Source of the DNA: Chinchilla lanigera
Taxonomy: Eukaryota > Chordata > Mammalia > Rodentia > Chinchillidae
Reading direction: 5' to 3'
NCBI RefSeq assembly: GCF_000276665.1
Contig: NW_004955481.1
Coordinates: 5,080,694-5,144,693, forward strand
Length of the DNA: 64,000 bases
The translations under genes and the position numbers were made by a program. This document shows positions 47,691 to 59,949 of the stretch, piece by piece (positions within the stretch are counted from its first letter, which is position 1; each line of letters begins with the position of its first letter). The notes beneath the pieces were generated by a model that made no database searches, was not told the origin of the DNA, and saw nothing but the letters and a program-made list of their open reading frames with translations.

Positions 47691-49430
47691 AGCAAGGTTT
47701 AATGTGAAGCTTGAGTTTGCACGGTGATAAGGAAAATCCCTCAGGCATCTTGACAGCGGAGAAGAGGAAGAGGCTCCGTGGCACACCCCCCTCTAAGAGT
47801 GTGGTTACCCTCTTCTAGCTTTCCAGAGCCCTGCCCAGCCTCCCCTGGACAGCTTGTTTGGCTCTCTAGGCATCTCTGAGCACTTGCCATGGGCAGAAGT
47901 TTGAGCTGGGCACCCAGGCCCCGTGTGTGACGCTGCCCCCACTCCAGCAACACTGTGAGTTCTTATGGGACAGGGACTGGTGGTGTTCTGTTCGTCTCTG
48001 TGCCTCCCAGGTTGGAAGCAAGGCCTTGTGCGCCCAAGCCCACAAATGAGGGCGAATGGAGAGAACCCCCAAGGCTTTCTCTTAGCACTTGCGACTTTAT
48101 TTTGAGTCCTGGCCAGCAAGCCTTGAGGACAAGATGGGACCTGGATCTCCCAGCAACTTTAGCCATCAATGGGAGAGGATGCATCTAGATGACTCAGTTC
48201 CTCTACACAAGTCTCTGTATCCCTTGAGGGCTACTGTCTTCCCAGATTAAGAAACTTCTTCTGAGATGGTGCAAAGGTCTCCAAAGCTCAGGGAGCCTTT
48301 AATCGGTAGAACTTGTATACATGGTATTGGATATTTCATGCATTTTCAATTGCTATTATAATTAATTTATCCTGACACGGCCCTTGCTGTAAGAATCTGG
48401 CTTCATTGTGGCTCAGGCCACACCCATACAACTTATCAATGACTCTGCAAGGCCCCGTGATCCAGCCTCCTCCTGCCTCCTTACCCCGGTCTCCTGGCAC
48501 ACTGCTCCATGTGCTTGCTGTTACCTGTCCCAAAGCGTTGGCTGCTTAGGGCTCCGGTTCCAGCCTTTGCTCATGCTGCACCTGCCTGGTGTGCTTTCTC
48601 AGTTTCCAGGATCTGCCTGGAAAGCTGTTCTTGACCTCTGTCCATGGGCTCCACTAATCTCACCTCTAGAACCTTAACATCTCTAGAAAGTTTCTTGCAA
48701 CGTAATTCATTCAATACTCAACCATTCTTCAAATGTCTAGGGACATTGGCCCTGATATGGAGTTAGGTGCCAGGTAAATGCTTGCTACACGTTATAGTGA
48801 ATTCTGCCGTGATCATGTGAATAGGCATTGTTGTTTCCATATTCTGGTGAGAACTGGGGTTTGGAGACGTGAACGGCTGGCCCAAGCTCTCACAGACGGT
48901 AAGTGGCAGAGCCAGGATGGATGCGGGGGCTGTGTGATTGCTGCTCAGACAAGAATTGCTGGTTTGAATTGAATTCCTCAGCCAGGTGGTGGCTCTGCTA
49001 CTGAAGGTGGTGCATTCTCAACACTCCTCCAATGAGACCCCTGACAGTGTCGGATAATATCCTGCGGCCAGGGCCAGAGTTCAGTACTCTCTGACTTGGC
49101 CAGGGGTGGTTGTGTAACTTGCTTGCTAACATTTGACCCCTGATAACCTATGACCCCTCTTCCTTTTGGCTTCAATAAATGCCTCTTTTCAAGGTAGCAA
49201 TAGCTATAGATGTAGATGCTGCTCCACAAAGATGTATTGACTTTATTGTATTTTTCCTCTGTTCTTCATCCTTTTATTATTGATTGGGTTCTAGGTTCTG
49301 GTTTTTGAGTAGACCATGGCTAATATAGCAAATAAACAGCAGCACATTACGCTGAGTGGTCAAGCTTTTCATTGGCATCCAGGCCATCACCATTTTCAAT
49401 CCATCTGGATGCCGCCAACGTAATTCAGGT
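47691..49430. other. Intergenic sequence with a MIR/L2-like part
   Basis: There is no exon. A MIR-like stretch near 48720-48930 (gtgaacggctggcccaagct; gtaagtggcagagccaggat) was noticed. An AATAAA with preceding T-rich sequence at about 49170-49185 could end a decayed LTR. Confidence 0.45.
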
Positions 49431-49431
49431 T

Positions 49432-50060
49432 GTCTTTGAGCTCTTACTCATTCCAAGCACCGTGGGAGGCATTGAGGATACAGCAGTGGATCTTCCAATG
49501 TTGTTCCTGTTCTCCTCTTCTCAGGCTTACAGGCTTCACTCTCATAGGATGGCAGACATTAAAGAAGTAATTACATGAGGGGCTGGGGATTTAGCTCAGC
49601 GGCACAGTGCCTGCCTGGCAAGCGCAAGGTAGTGAGTTCGATTCCGGGTACTGGAAAAAAACAAAAACAAAACAAAAAAAGAAGTAATTACATCTATATT
49701 TGGAGTAATTACCAAACAATGCCAAAGGAAAGTGAGACAGGAAGCCCCAACCTAATCTTGACAGGTGGGGCAGGGAGTGGTCCCCAGGAAGACCTCCTGA
49801 GGCAAGTAAGGTTCGAGCTGAGATTTGAAGGATGAGTGTTTTGGCGGGAGGAGGGTGAGGGCTGTCAGGGAAAGGACATGAAGAGCACTTTAATGCAGAA
49901 AACAGCAGGGTGAAGGTCTAGAGTTAAGAGAGCTTAGCATGTTCCTGGGCCTAACGGAAGTCCATGGCTTCGGGAGCACATGGAGGAACGTGATGTGGGG
50001 TGAGCAAGGACAGCTGTGTCTCAGCCTGGACTGTATTCCAAGGCGTTAAGAAACCTGGGT
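49432..50060 (+). mobile_element. L2 LINE fragment
   Basis: The stretch 'gagctcttactcattccaag' 'caccgtgggaggcattgagg' then 'ttcgagctgagatttgaagg' 'atgagt' follows L2 order. A young ID element interrupts it. Confidence 0.6.
49577..49677 (+). mobile_element. Young-looking ID-type SINE inside L2
   Basis: It has head 'ggatttagctcagcggcaca', B-box 'gtgagttcgattccgggtac' and a CAAAA tail. The perfect 16-base duplication AAAGAAGTAATTACAT is at 49561-49576 and 49678-49693. Confidence 0.95.
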
Positions 50061-50769
50061 TAAGTGTTTGGGATCGTCTATAGTAAGCAGACGGTAAGTG
50101 GTGATGATGGGGGGGGACACTGATAACAATGACAAACATTTAGACCGCGCTTATTGTATGCTCCAAGTCGCTGATCTCAGCCCCTTAAAAACATTAAGTT
50201 ACCTAAAGATCTAGTATAAGCTACTCCTATTTTCTGGAAGTAAGACCAAGCCAAGGTCTGTCAGGGATTGCCAAGACTCGCCTGCTGGTGAACACCAGAG
50301 AGCAGAGGCACATCCGCAAGGAGCAGTCTGGGGCCAGGCTCTGGCCAGGCAGAGAAGGTCCCAAAAGAAATGAGTAACCCTAGAGAGCCAGGTGACTGCA
50401 AGGCACCTTTGAGGTTTCTGGGCTTGGCTTAGATGGCAGAAGGTCCACCATATCCACAGCCTGGGGTGCTGGTCCTGTCCATCTCCTGCCTTCGAAATGA
50501 ACTGCAAGAAATAATGGAGGTGACCCTGGTGCTCCTGTACAGAGCCTGTAGACTACACAATACAAAAGTAAGGCGAAGGCATGGATGTGTAGGAGTACTT
50601 TTGTGTTTTGTTAAGAAGGCTGAATTTAACTGCACTGCCTGACACTGACTGCTGGTCATCTCTCAACCTACAGCACAGTGAATAGCTGCTCTGTGTTTGC
50701 CTCAGCTGCTTGGCGTTGGGTTTAGGGACAAGTGTTTGTCATACCATGTATAGTGGAGTGAAAAATGCC

Positions 50770-50965
50770 CTGGCCCGTAGCTGGAAGAGGTTGGACTCTA
50801 GTGCTGGCTTTGCTGCCCTCTAGCCATGTGGGCTGGAGTAAGCCACCTGCCCTGCCTGAGCCTCAGTTTTCTCGTGTATAAAATGGGATTTATGGAGTGG
50901 TTAGGGGATGGAATGAAATATTATATGTGGAAGCATCTTTCAATGGCAGCACATTATCTATTGTA
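50770..50965 (+). mobile_element. MIR SINE
   Basis: The stretch 'gttggactctagtgctggct' ... 'agccatgtgggctggagtaa' ... 'agcctcagttttctcgtgta' 'taaaatggg' is a clear MIR. Confidence 0.75.
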
Positions 50966-53080
50966 TTGGAGTGAGTAGCTATTATGGAAACTGGCCTTGC
51001 TCCGACCGACAGAAAGGTAGCATGCCCCAAAGAGCTTGCCCCTGAGTGCTCTTCATAGCTTGGCATAATTTGGGAAAAGGTGGGACTGTCTGGACTAGAA
51101 GAGAGGGCATTTGCAGGAGGTGAGGAAAGAGGATCAAGAAATCAAATCAGCCTCAACCAAGTCAACACTAGACGCACAGTATCTTGCTAATCAAGATACT
51201 TATTGCAAGCCTATCTTTACTTGGTCACGTGTTTTATGACCTCACACCCATCCCTCATTGTCAGAAAGTTCTTTCTCATGTCTAATCCAAGGCCGCACTG
51301 CTAGAGGAAGATTGTTTTCCCTGATTTTATCTCCAGCTGAGGCAAAGACATTTTATTGAAAGGCTCAGCAAAGAAAATATGCTGACCCACTGCAAATGTT
51401 GTCCCCACGGAAGACTTTTGCCATGTAGAACGGCACCAATGACTGGAACAGCCTGATCCTCCTCCAGACTGGGAGGTCCTGGGTGTCTCCTTTGATCTTG
51501 TTGCCTAGTGAAAGGAGTTGTGATTCCCCATCCAGCTCCTAACGATTGATCCCAAGGTGAGACAGAAAGAAAAGGCAAGGATCCATCTTTGTCTTTGGAA
51601 CAGAAATAATTTGCAGATGCCAATAGCATACTGGGATGCAATATTTATGAGAAACATAGGAGAGGTTCTTAAAAGCTGAGTGTCTGCTGCTGACTCAAAC
51701 ATTGATGCTTCTGATTATATTCAAGTTGCCCTAAAAGCAAGACAATAGGTTCTGGCATTAGAGAGACCTGGACTTATTCTTTGATCTGAACACTTGTGAG
51801 CTGTGAGGCCTTAGGCGGCTTGGTACACTTTTCTGATCCCTAGTTTTCTCAGCAGAATAAAGAGATGGGACTGAGGGGCACGGTAATACTTTACCTATAG
51901 AGCTGTGAAAGCAACCATCACGTTATAGCTGGCACAGAGCCGGAAGCTCCCATTCATTGCCTTGTTCTCCTTCTTCTCCATTGCTTTTTCCTTTGATCCA
52001 GGACCCTCCAGGACCCTCCTGCCCAGTCCAGGCCTTAGATTTCCCAGAGGGGAGTCCAGAGCAGCGCTCCCAGCTGTTTTCCTTCAGCAGCACCTGGAGC
52101 TGTCTCCCTGCCCAAAGGAACAGGGGATTCCTGGGGAGAGACAGCCCTCTCTGTCCCTTTCATCCTCCTTATCAAGCCAAGGTGATGAAACAGGTGGCCT
52201 TTGCTGTCAACCACCCCTCCCACTGGAATTTAATCATAATTCAGACCAAAGTTGAGGAGCTTAAGCTATTCCAGCCTTCCCTGCTTTGTGCTGCTTTTTT
52301 CTGATGTCGCAGAGACTTTTAGATGCTTGTTTTTGTGTCACAAGGCACTGGATGTTAGAGTTTTAATGAGTGTTCCTCTGGGAGGCCACCTAGAGACCAA
52401 TGACAATGTTAGTATGGGTGACGGATTCCTGGACAGGTTTCTACATTCTTGTGTGATGAACAAAGCATTAGACGATGAATAGAACGGTATGGAAAAATCC
52501 ACTAAATTTAATAAAGTTTAAAGGGGACGGGTAGGTTTACAGCAAGCAGGTTCATGCCCTGGTTCAATTCCCATAGGCAGAAACTGGGGAAACTAAATGC
52601 ATGTAAGGACTGGTTGGGAGCTAAATACACTTAATGTGTGCAGGGCCTAGGGGGCCTCCCATTGGTCTTTCAGAGCATGATTGACAGGGCACTGAGTCTA
52701 GGGTTAGCCCTGGGCATGGCCCAAGTTCCAGGGTAGAGGGAGTGTAGTCCCGAGCCCCAAGTAGTACTATACTGTTTAAACTAGCAACTCTTCAGACATT
52801 TTTAGGAAGGGCCCTAATTAAACAAGCTCATTAAATTCCCCAGCCCTGTTTCTGTGAGGTCTGGAGACAAAATTGGTTTCAGAGTTAAACAAGCCCTTTC
52901 CTGGAGATGATGCAAATCGACTAAAATAGATATTTTCATCCAGGCTCCCTTTTAAAAGATCCAAAGATCTCTGTTGTTGGAACCCCTCTGAGGGCTTTCT
53001 CAGGAGCCGGAGAAGAGGGAAAGGGCCTGGACTCCTGAAATCCTTTTCCTCAGAAACCTTCCCTTCTTTCTCCCTTGCTT
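50966..53080. other. Intergenic sequence with MIR/ID-like scraps
   Basis: MIR-like sequence lies near 51760-51880 and an ID-like scrap near 52520-52575 ('ccctggttcaattcccatag'). A 10-base tandem 'ccaggaccct' is near 52000. No exon could be recognised. Confidence 0.45.
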
Positions 53081-53084
53081 TGTT

Positions 53085-53418
53085 GCTTTTTTCTCTTCCT
53101 TCCTTTTCTTCCTTCTCTCCCTTCCTTCCTTCTTTCTCTGTGTTGGGGATAAGCCCAGGGCTAGGTCAGCTCCGTACCACTGAGGTACAGCTCCAGTCTT
53201 TTTCCCTTTCTTTTCTTCTTTTCTTTTCTTTTCTTTCTTTCCTTTCCTTTCCTTTCCTTTTTTCTTTTCTTTTCTTTTCTTTTCTTTTCTTTTCTTTTCT
53301 TTTCTTTTTCCTTTCCTTTCCTTTCCTTTCCTTTCCTTTCCTTTCCTTTCCTTTCCTTTCCTTTCCTTCCTTTCCCTTTCCCTTTCTCTTTCTCTCCTGT
53401 TTTTTCTCCTCTTTCTTT

Positions 53419-53481
<63 letters not shown>

Positions 53482-53491
53482 CTCTTTCTTT
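53085..53491 (+). repeat. Long polypyrimidine tract, (CTTTT)n, (CCTTT)n, (CTTT)n
   Basis: About 400 bases are nearly pure C/T on the + strand, broken only by an ID-like scrap at about 53139-53197. Successive blocks of TTTTC, CCTTT and TTTC units are visible. It abuts the tail end of a reverse B1. Frames across it (Phe/Ser/Leu or Lys/Glu/Arg) are artefacts. Confidence 0.95.
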
Positions 53492-53614
53492 CAGATTGCA
53501 CTATGTGGTTTGGGCTGGTCTTGAACTCACTATATAAACCAGGCTGGATCACTCAGCGTGATCCATGTGCCTCCTGAGTGCTGGAATTATAGGCATGTGC
53601 CACCCTGCCCAGCT
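53492..53614 (-). mobile_element. B1-type SINE
   Basis: Reverse B1: 'gattgcactatgtggtttgg' 'gctggtcttgaact' ... 'gagtgctggaattataggca' 'tgtgccaccctgcccagct'. The pyrimidine tract probably grew from its poly-A tail. Confidence 0.8.
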
Positions 53615-54019
53615 GGAAACCATTTTTTAAATGAAGTAACTTTCTATTTCATTAGTTCATTTAATCATTAAATACTTATGTGAATTCTAAGTAATAGACT
53701 ACATAAGATAATTGCATGATTCAAAATTTGGTAAAAATAAATCTTCTTAAAGAAAAATCTCCTTCCAACCCAGTCCAAACCTGTATTCCTCTCCAGAGGG
53801 AGGCAATGGCCCACTTTTTCATGTTTCCTTTCAGAGATGTACTATGTGTGGAAAAGGTACACATTTTTTTCTTGAGCTTTAAAAAAAGTACTCATACAAT
53901 TGGTAATCAATTACAGACTCTGTTCTATGCCTTGATTTTTTTTTTTTTAGCTTAATAATATATCTTGGAGTTCTTTTCAAAACAATGTATAAACCAGCTG
54001 CATCTTGGCCATTTTGATT

Positions 54020-54086
54020 TAAAAATTGAGACACAGTCCCATTAAGTTACCCAGGCTGAGAGTGAGTTTGTGATCCTCTTGAGCAG
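54020..54086 (-). mobile_element. B1 half, left of an LTR
   Basis: The stretch 'ttgagacacagtcccattaa' 'gttacccaggctgagagtga' is the proximal half of a reverse B1. A possible distal half, 'acatgcatgtaccactgtcc' 'ccagcaa', lies at 54690-54717 beyond the LTR. Confidence 0.5.
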
Positions 54087-54089
54087 TTG

Positions 54090-54660
54090 GTATTATTAAG
54101 GGCAGCTAAGTTAGATAGAAATTAATATATAGTTTGAGGGGGACTGAATCCTCAAGAAAATCAGCCCAAAAGGACATCAGCATTGTGCCTGGAGGTGCAT
54201 CTGGGGAAGACCAGGCCTCAAGATGAAGACCTGCAAGCCTCCCTAAGGGATAAACAGCAATTTGAGACTACACTGTAATTAGCACGACTTGGCCCAGTGA
54301 GCCCAGATAGGCATCAGACACCCTGGTGGGTCACCAGAGGACCCACCCCTTCCCCAGAATACATTTGCTCTTTCCATGTACCCTTGCTGTGTGACTCATT
54401 TCCCTATTGGAGCGATATTAGCCAAGGGGCTGTACTTGTAATCCTATAGGTTGATTGTAGTTTAACCCACACTGTACCCACGTGGTAACTTTGCTGTGTA
54501 AATACCCCTGACAAAGGACCTTGGTGGCCACCCACTGGGGACCCTTCCTGAAAATCAGGAGTTATCCTTCTCTCCTTATTTCCAGTAAAACTCTCCTCAC
54601 TTCTTCCTTTGGTTCAAGACTTCATTCCTTGATGTAGCACATTTGACACCTAACATATCT
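54090..54660 (+). mobile_element. Probable solitary LTR
   Basis: Unique-looking sequence contains a 'tgtgtaaatacccctgac' block, 'ggggacccttcc' and a late AGTAAA signal ('ccagtaaaactctcc'). It ends near 'gacacctaaca', the shape of an LTR U3-R-U5 on the + strand. B1-like pieces lie immediately on both sides (54020-54086 and about 54690-54717). Confidence 0.5.
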
Positions 54661-54967
54661 GGAGTTATATTTCTCATATAGCAGTATTACATGCATGTAC
54701 CACTGTCCCCAGCAACTGTGAAAATAATATTTTATCCTGAGAGTATAGACAAAAAGTGAAACCATGGTCTTCTTCCTAAGTAGCTGGTGTTACCAGCCCC
54801 TCAGGTTCATATGCTTAGGTTTGTTTGCTTGCTGCTGACCAAATCAAAGGAGGCCATACATATTGGTAAAAAAAAAAAAAAAAGGATTTATAAAAAGCTA
54901 GCTCCGAGGAGACAGAGGGGGTGATTTATTTGCCTTAATATACTATCTTCCTGGATGGCCAGGGGTC

Positions 54968-55125
54968 TTTTTTTCTTTTTGTCTTTTTGAGACAGGGTCT
55001 TGCTGTAAAGTTCAGGCTGGCCTTGAGCTCATTCTGTAGCCCAGACTGGTCTCAAACCTGCAGCAATCATCCTGCCTCAGCCTCCTGGGTGCTGGGATTA
55101 CAGGCGTGCACCACTAAACTCAGTG
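54968..55125 (-). mobile_element. B1-type SINE
   Basis: Reverse B1: 'ttttgagacagggtcttgct', duplicated middle, 'gctgggattacaggcgtgca'. Confidence 0.92.
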
Positions 55126-55574
55126 AGGATCTTTCATAATAAGGAACAAATGGGAGGAGGAGCACAGAGGGACAATGCAGAACCCCACACTTGCTGTACC
55201 ATTTCCAGCCATCTTTGGTTGATTCTCTTTCTTTGCAGGAAGTAATCTGGACTCCAACCTCCAGGGGCCCACGCCTGCATATCCTATCCTTCTTTTAGGT
55301 TGAGGGGAAGAAGTGTTGATTTTGTGTTTGGCAAGCGGGAGAGGGGAGTTCAGAGAAATTGGTTATCCCTACAAAGAAAAGAATCTAATTTTTAAAGTTC
55401 TATTTTGCAGTTCCAGTCACACTCATTTGTAACTGAAGGTAACCGTTTCACTTCAAAATACTATGATTCATTTCATCTAGGTTACTGTAGGCCAACAAAG
55501 CAAAACAAACAAACAAACAACCACTTCTTTTCAGCAATAAATAGAAATATTGGTACAATTAAAATCTTCTGAAA

Positions 55575-55745
55575 CCGGGTATGGTGGTGCACCCCTGTAA
55601 TCCCAGCACTTGGGAGGCTGAGGCAGGATGATTGTTGCAAGTTTGAGACCAGCCTGGGCCACAAAGTGAGCTCAAGGCCAGCCTGAACTGCATAGCAAGA
55701 CCCTGTCTGAAGAAAACAACAACAAAAAAAAGAAAAACAAAAGCA
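55575..55745 (+). mobile_element. B1-type SINE
   Basis: It contains 'ccgggtatggtggtgcaccc' 'ctgtaatcccagcacttggg', duplicated middle and 'gaccctgtctgaagaaaaca' with an A-rich tail. The flanks AAAATCTTCTGAAA and AAAAATCTCCTAAA are a decayed duplication. Confidence 0.92.
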
Positions 55746-56024
55746 AAAAAATCTCCTAAATATTTGACCATTTAAAATGATGATGAAAAGTATTGTTTAT
55801 TTACTTTAGATTTACTTAAGATCAATATATATATTGTAGTTATCATAGAATTGTTTCTGAAGGGATTATTAATGAAGAGCTTGATTGTCAAAATATTCTA
55901 TTCAATTCAATACAAAATTCAGTATAATTTTGGTGTTGCTATTTTTATGCATGTCAGTCAAATGCACTTCATGCATTGAATGAGATTTGAGTTAAAAGAG
56001 TTTGTCTATTGAAAAAATTCAGGG

Positions 56025-56117
56025 TTAGGGTTTTAGCTCAGAGGTAGAGTGCTTGCCTACTACATATGAGGCCCTGGGTTCAATCCCTAGTACTGCAATG
56101 ACCAGCACAACAACAAA
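56025..56117 (+). mobile_element. ID-type SINE, older form
   Basis: It contains 'gggttttagctcagaggtag' 'agtgcttgcctac' and 'ccctgggttcaatccctagt' 'actgca'. This is the 'gaggccctgggttcaat' subtype, unlike the younger 'cgtgagttcg' copies. Confidence 0.88.
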
Positions 56118-56149
56118 GAATTCAAGGTCTAAATTTGGCTTCCTAAGAA

Positions 56150-57540
56150 TTGGGCAAGGTTCATAAGATCACCTTCAGTATGATTACTCATCACAAGATT
56201 TATCATACAGCATAGCAAAGGTACTTACAGGCAATGAACATAAAATACCGTGCCATTTGCCAGTCAGAATCAAGCCTACCAGAGGAGATTCACAGTGGTA
56301 TGCAGGGACCACACTGTCCCTCCTGGGCCCATTGTTAAACACTCAAGAACTTTGCAATCAGGTTGTTAAGCCATGGGAAAGGTATTCCGCCATGGAATCT
56401 GCAAACACTTACAATTCTGGGCACATCCCCTTCGAACAAGGTTACCGGCATACTGCAGTCTGGAACAGTGACATAGGATGTGAGTGGGGTTGTTAGTGAT
56501 AATGGAAATTAAAACTGAGGGAACAGCGGGAATTTATAGGCAAAAGCTTTAACTAAAAAGGAAAAGAAATGAGAAAGGATTTCAGCTCGAAGAGAAGAAA
56601 AGCCCAATGTGGTACAGTTTTGATGACGATCAGACTGGTCTGTCGACAAAAGGATGGCAAAAGCTTGTATGGCTTAGCTGGGCTGGGTTAGGGGCTAGTA
56701 ATTCTGTACTGGGTCATGACTATTATGTTTTTGAGACTCTGGGGGTGGTTGAGGAGATTTTCTCCCAGTATTGGATATGAAGGTGACACCCTAAGAGACA
56801 TGTTGGTGCCCTCCGTGCCTTTAGAGGGCAGTTGGTCTTTGCAATGAGTAGGATGCTTTGAACCCTCATAGGGCTATTGGCAATGATCAGAGCCAAATTT
56901 CAGAAGTCTCTTGGCAAAATTTTACCAGAGTTTACTTTAGGGTCTGGTTGCCTCTCTCAGCCTTTCAGGAAGACCGAAATCTCCATGGAAAATAGAGATG
57001 ATACTTTATTCCTAAAGCCTTTGCCACACCTTGAATTACTTGAGAGGTAAAAGAACATCCATTGTCACTCTGAAGGGACTGGAATAGTCCAAACTGGGGA
57101 ATGATTTCTTTGAGGAGCACCGTGGCTACCTACATAGCCTTTACCAGCCTGTAATGGTGTCAGTTAGAATCAATATTTGTTTAAATCCCCCACATAGTGG
57201 CATGTGGGTAAAGTCTAATTGTCAGTCCCCCGCAAGGTGTGTGCTTCTTCTCTGGAAAGTTTTCTTTTTTTTTTTTTTTTCTGCAGTTTCCTAACACAGG
57301 AGGTGATCTGGGCTTGCCAGGGGTATTGTACGCACAGAGTCAGCCAGCTTTGCAGACCTGGCCGGTGGTTGCTACTGGTCCTAGTCCTGTGAGAATTTGA
57401 GTGACCATTTCCAATGTAGCACCTCTCCCCAGCAGGAAAGAATCATGAAGGATTTTTATAACCTTCTACTGTGTCCTTTGAGGAAGGATCAGTTTGTTTT
57501 CTAAATACTGCCAGAGTCCTCTTTTAATTCTCTCTTGTCC
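56150..57540 (-). pseudogene. ERV copy A: probable integrase-region remnant
   Basis: By position after RNase H and by a cysteine-containing stretch near 57300-57370 that resembles an integrase zinc-finger end, this is probably integrase. I could not find the catalytic core clearly. A run of about 18 T interrupts it near 57270. Confidence 0.4.
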
Positions 57541-57549
57541 TAAGGCCAA

Positions 57550-58250
57550 TTTATCTTCTGGGGTATGGTTAGAAACTGGTTTTAATGATTCTTCAGAAAC
57601 TGGGAATAAGGCTAGGAGGGGCTGTAAGGCAGCCCTTCTTGCTTCCCTATAATCCTTTTGATTTCCCAAGGAGACTTTAGACAGTCTCTTCACTGTGAAT
57701 GATAGTACAATGAAAGACAGTGAACTGTGTGGGAAGATAGACTGCCCTAGGAGTTGTAAAATTGCTTGCTATATACATGATTGCTCATCAGTTAGCAAGT
57801 CCCTTTCTTTCCAAATTGCTGCATAGGCATGTAGCACCAGAAAGGCATATTTGGATTCTGAAAAGATATTTAGCTTTTTGATTTGTCCTAATCAATGCTT
57901 GTTAAGAGGTATAAGCTCTGCTTTTTGAGCAGAGATCCTTGGGGGAAGGGATTTGGCCTTAATGACCTATTGTAAACTGACAACTGCATATTCTGCCTTT
58001 TGATGTCCTTCTTGGACAAAACTACTTCCAACAGTGAATCACACCCCTTCAGGGTCTTGGAAGGGCAGGTCACTGATGTCCTGTCTACTTTTATAGGTTG
58101 GGGAAGTCGCCTGTTCATAAAAGCCTGTAGGTATCAAGGAGGCAGGATTAAGAGCAGCACAAATCTTTATAGTAACCTCGGAGGTGTCTAAAAGCATGGC
58201 CTGATACTTGGTAAGCTGTTCCTGTGTTAATCACAAATAACCTTTCACCT
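57550..58250 (-). pseudogene. ERV copy A: RNase H remnant
   Basis: An AQKAEL motif at about 57911-57931 is followed downstream on the minus strand by a SKYAF-like stretch and a 'LLTDEQ'-like segment. These are typical of the distal half of a gammaretroviral RNase H, here with internal stops. Confidence 0.7.
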
Positions 58251-58399
58251 CAAGAATAGCACTGATCTGATGGAGAGTCAGTGCTTCTAGTTTTTACCTC
58301 AAAGTTAGTTCCAAAGCTTCTTTTATTAGCATAGCTATAGCTGCTACTGCCACCCAGCAGCCACTCTGGCTAAATTTTTTCAAAAGTATTCCACTGAAT

Positions 58400-59640
58400 T
58401 GAATTCTTGTCCTAGCCTTTGGGTCAAGTTCTTGTCCTAGCAGAAGAAGGATTTTCTTAAGTTAGGTATTCTCAGTGCTGGAGCCTGAATATGGCCATGC
58501 TTTATTTCTTGAAAGTCACTGTTAGTCACTTTTGTCATTCTAGGGGCACAGACACTCTGACAGCTGCATATAAAGGCTTTGCCATTAGTCCAAAATTAGG
58601 TATCCAGATCCAGCAGAAGCCAGCCATTTCCAGGAAGAAATGAAACTGTTACTTAGTGGCAGGAGGCCTGAGATCACAGCTAGCCTGGAACTGGTCCCTA
58701 TATAGCTGTCATTCCCTGGGTGTAAGACTGTTTCCCAAGTATTGTGCTCTCTGGAGGGAAAGCTGAGCCTTTTCCTTTGAAACTTTATTTCCCTTTTTAG
58801 CCAAAAACATTGAAGGCTTTAATAGTATTGTGGTTGGATAACTCCCAAATAGGGCTGCAGACTAGAATATTATCTACATACTGTAGGATGGTTCCTTATT
58901 TAAGCTCTAGGTTTCTTACATCTTATTCTAATGCCTGAGCAACAAAGAAGGCTATCTCTAAAGCCCTGTGGGAGGACTGTTTAAGTATACTGTGCTTTTC
59001 TTTTGAAATGGGACTTTCCCATTCAAAAACAAACAGGAACTGGGAAGATGGATGGGAGGGACTAGAAATTAAAGCATCTTTGAGGTCTAAGACTGAGAAC
59101 CAATTCAGTTTCCTGGAATTTGGGAGAGAATTGTATATGGGTCCGCCAACAGTGAGCGGATTGGGATTACAGCCTTGTTAATGAGGTAGAGGTCCTGAGG
59201 CTTTTCTATGGGGAGGATGTGAGTATTGGAAGGGGATTGGCAAGGCCACAGAAGGCCATGTTTGAGAAATCTCTCATGTGTGAGAGAATGGAAGCCGTTA
59301 TGGGCCTCGTATGTGATTGGATACTACTCTAAGTTAGTAAATCAGATAGGGTCTTTTAATTTTATAACTACTGGCATTGCTGAATTTGCCTTACCAGGTA
59401 CTCTATCATGCCATGCAGTAGGATTCACGTATTGGCTGATTAGGTCAGGGAGACCTGACATAGTTATAACAGGTAGTATTTGTTTTGGCCTTTGCCAGAA
59501 TTTGAGAATTGCCCCCAATTTTTCTAGTAAATTCCTTCCCAGTAAGGGAGTAAGACACTGTGGGAAATTAAAAACTCATGGTTGAACATTTGACCTTTGA
59601 AATGACATGTCACAGCAGAATAGAGAAGCTCTGACTCAAC
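58400..59640 (-). pseudogene. ERV copy A: protease end and reverse-transcriptase remnant
   Basis: The protease/RT boundary type motif (CLTPLLGRNLLEKLG) is at 59512-59556. The RT palm segment with LPQGFRDS is at 58951-58977, and the catalytic-box position, at 58869-58880, reads YVDN where active enzymes have YVDD. Stops and shifts separate these pieces. Confidence 0.8.
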
Positions 59641-59949
59641 CCCAATTATGACTATAGATCTAGAGGAGGCTTTTCAGAGAAGGAAGTGAAAACAGAATGA
59701 GTTCCTCTGTATCTACCAGTAACTGGCTCACGCATAACATCCAGGGTTGTCTGGCATTCCTCACAAGAGATGGTGATGTCCATGGATAGGGGTATAGCAG
59801 GTTGCCCCAGGCTTCTTTGATTTTCATCAGAGTGGGAGATGAGGGCTTTGTCTGGCCTTCCCTTCCCCTGACCCCCTGCCACCCTGGGAGCAGGGACAGT
59901 CAATCCTCCAGTGCCATGAGTCAGGCATTAGCCACCTTACACTCAGGGC

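Noticed and set aside
53166..53577. Lys/Glu/Arg-rich and Phe/Ser/Leu-rich frames
   Set aside because: They are translations of the polypyrimidine tract.
56257..56496. 79-codon + frame in the ERV region
   Set aside because: The ERV is on the opposite strand and this frame has no recognised similarity, so it is a chance antisense opening.
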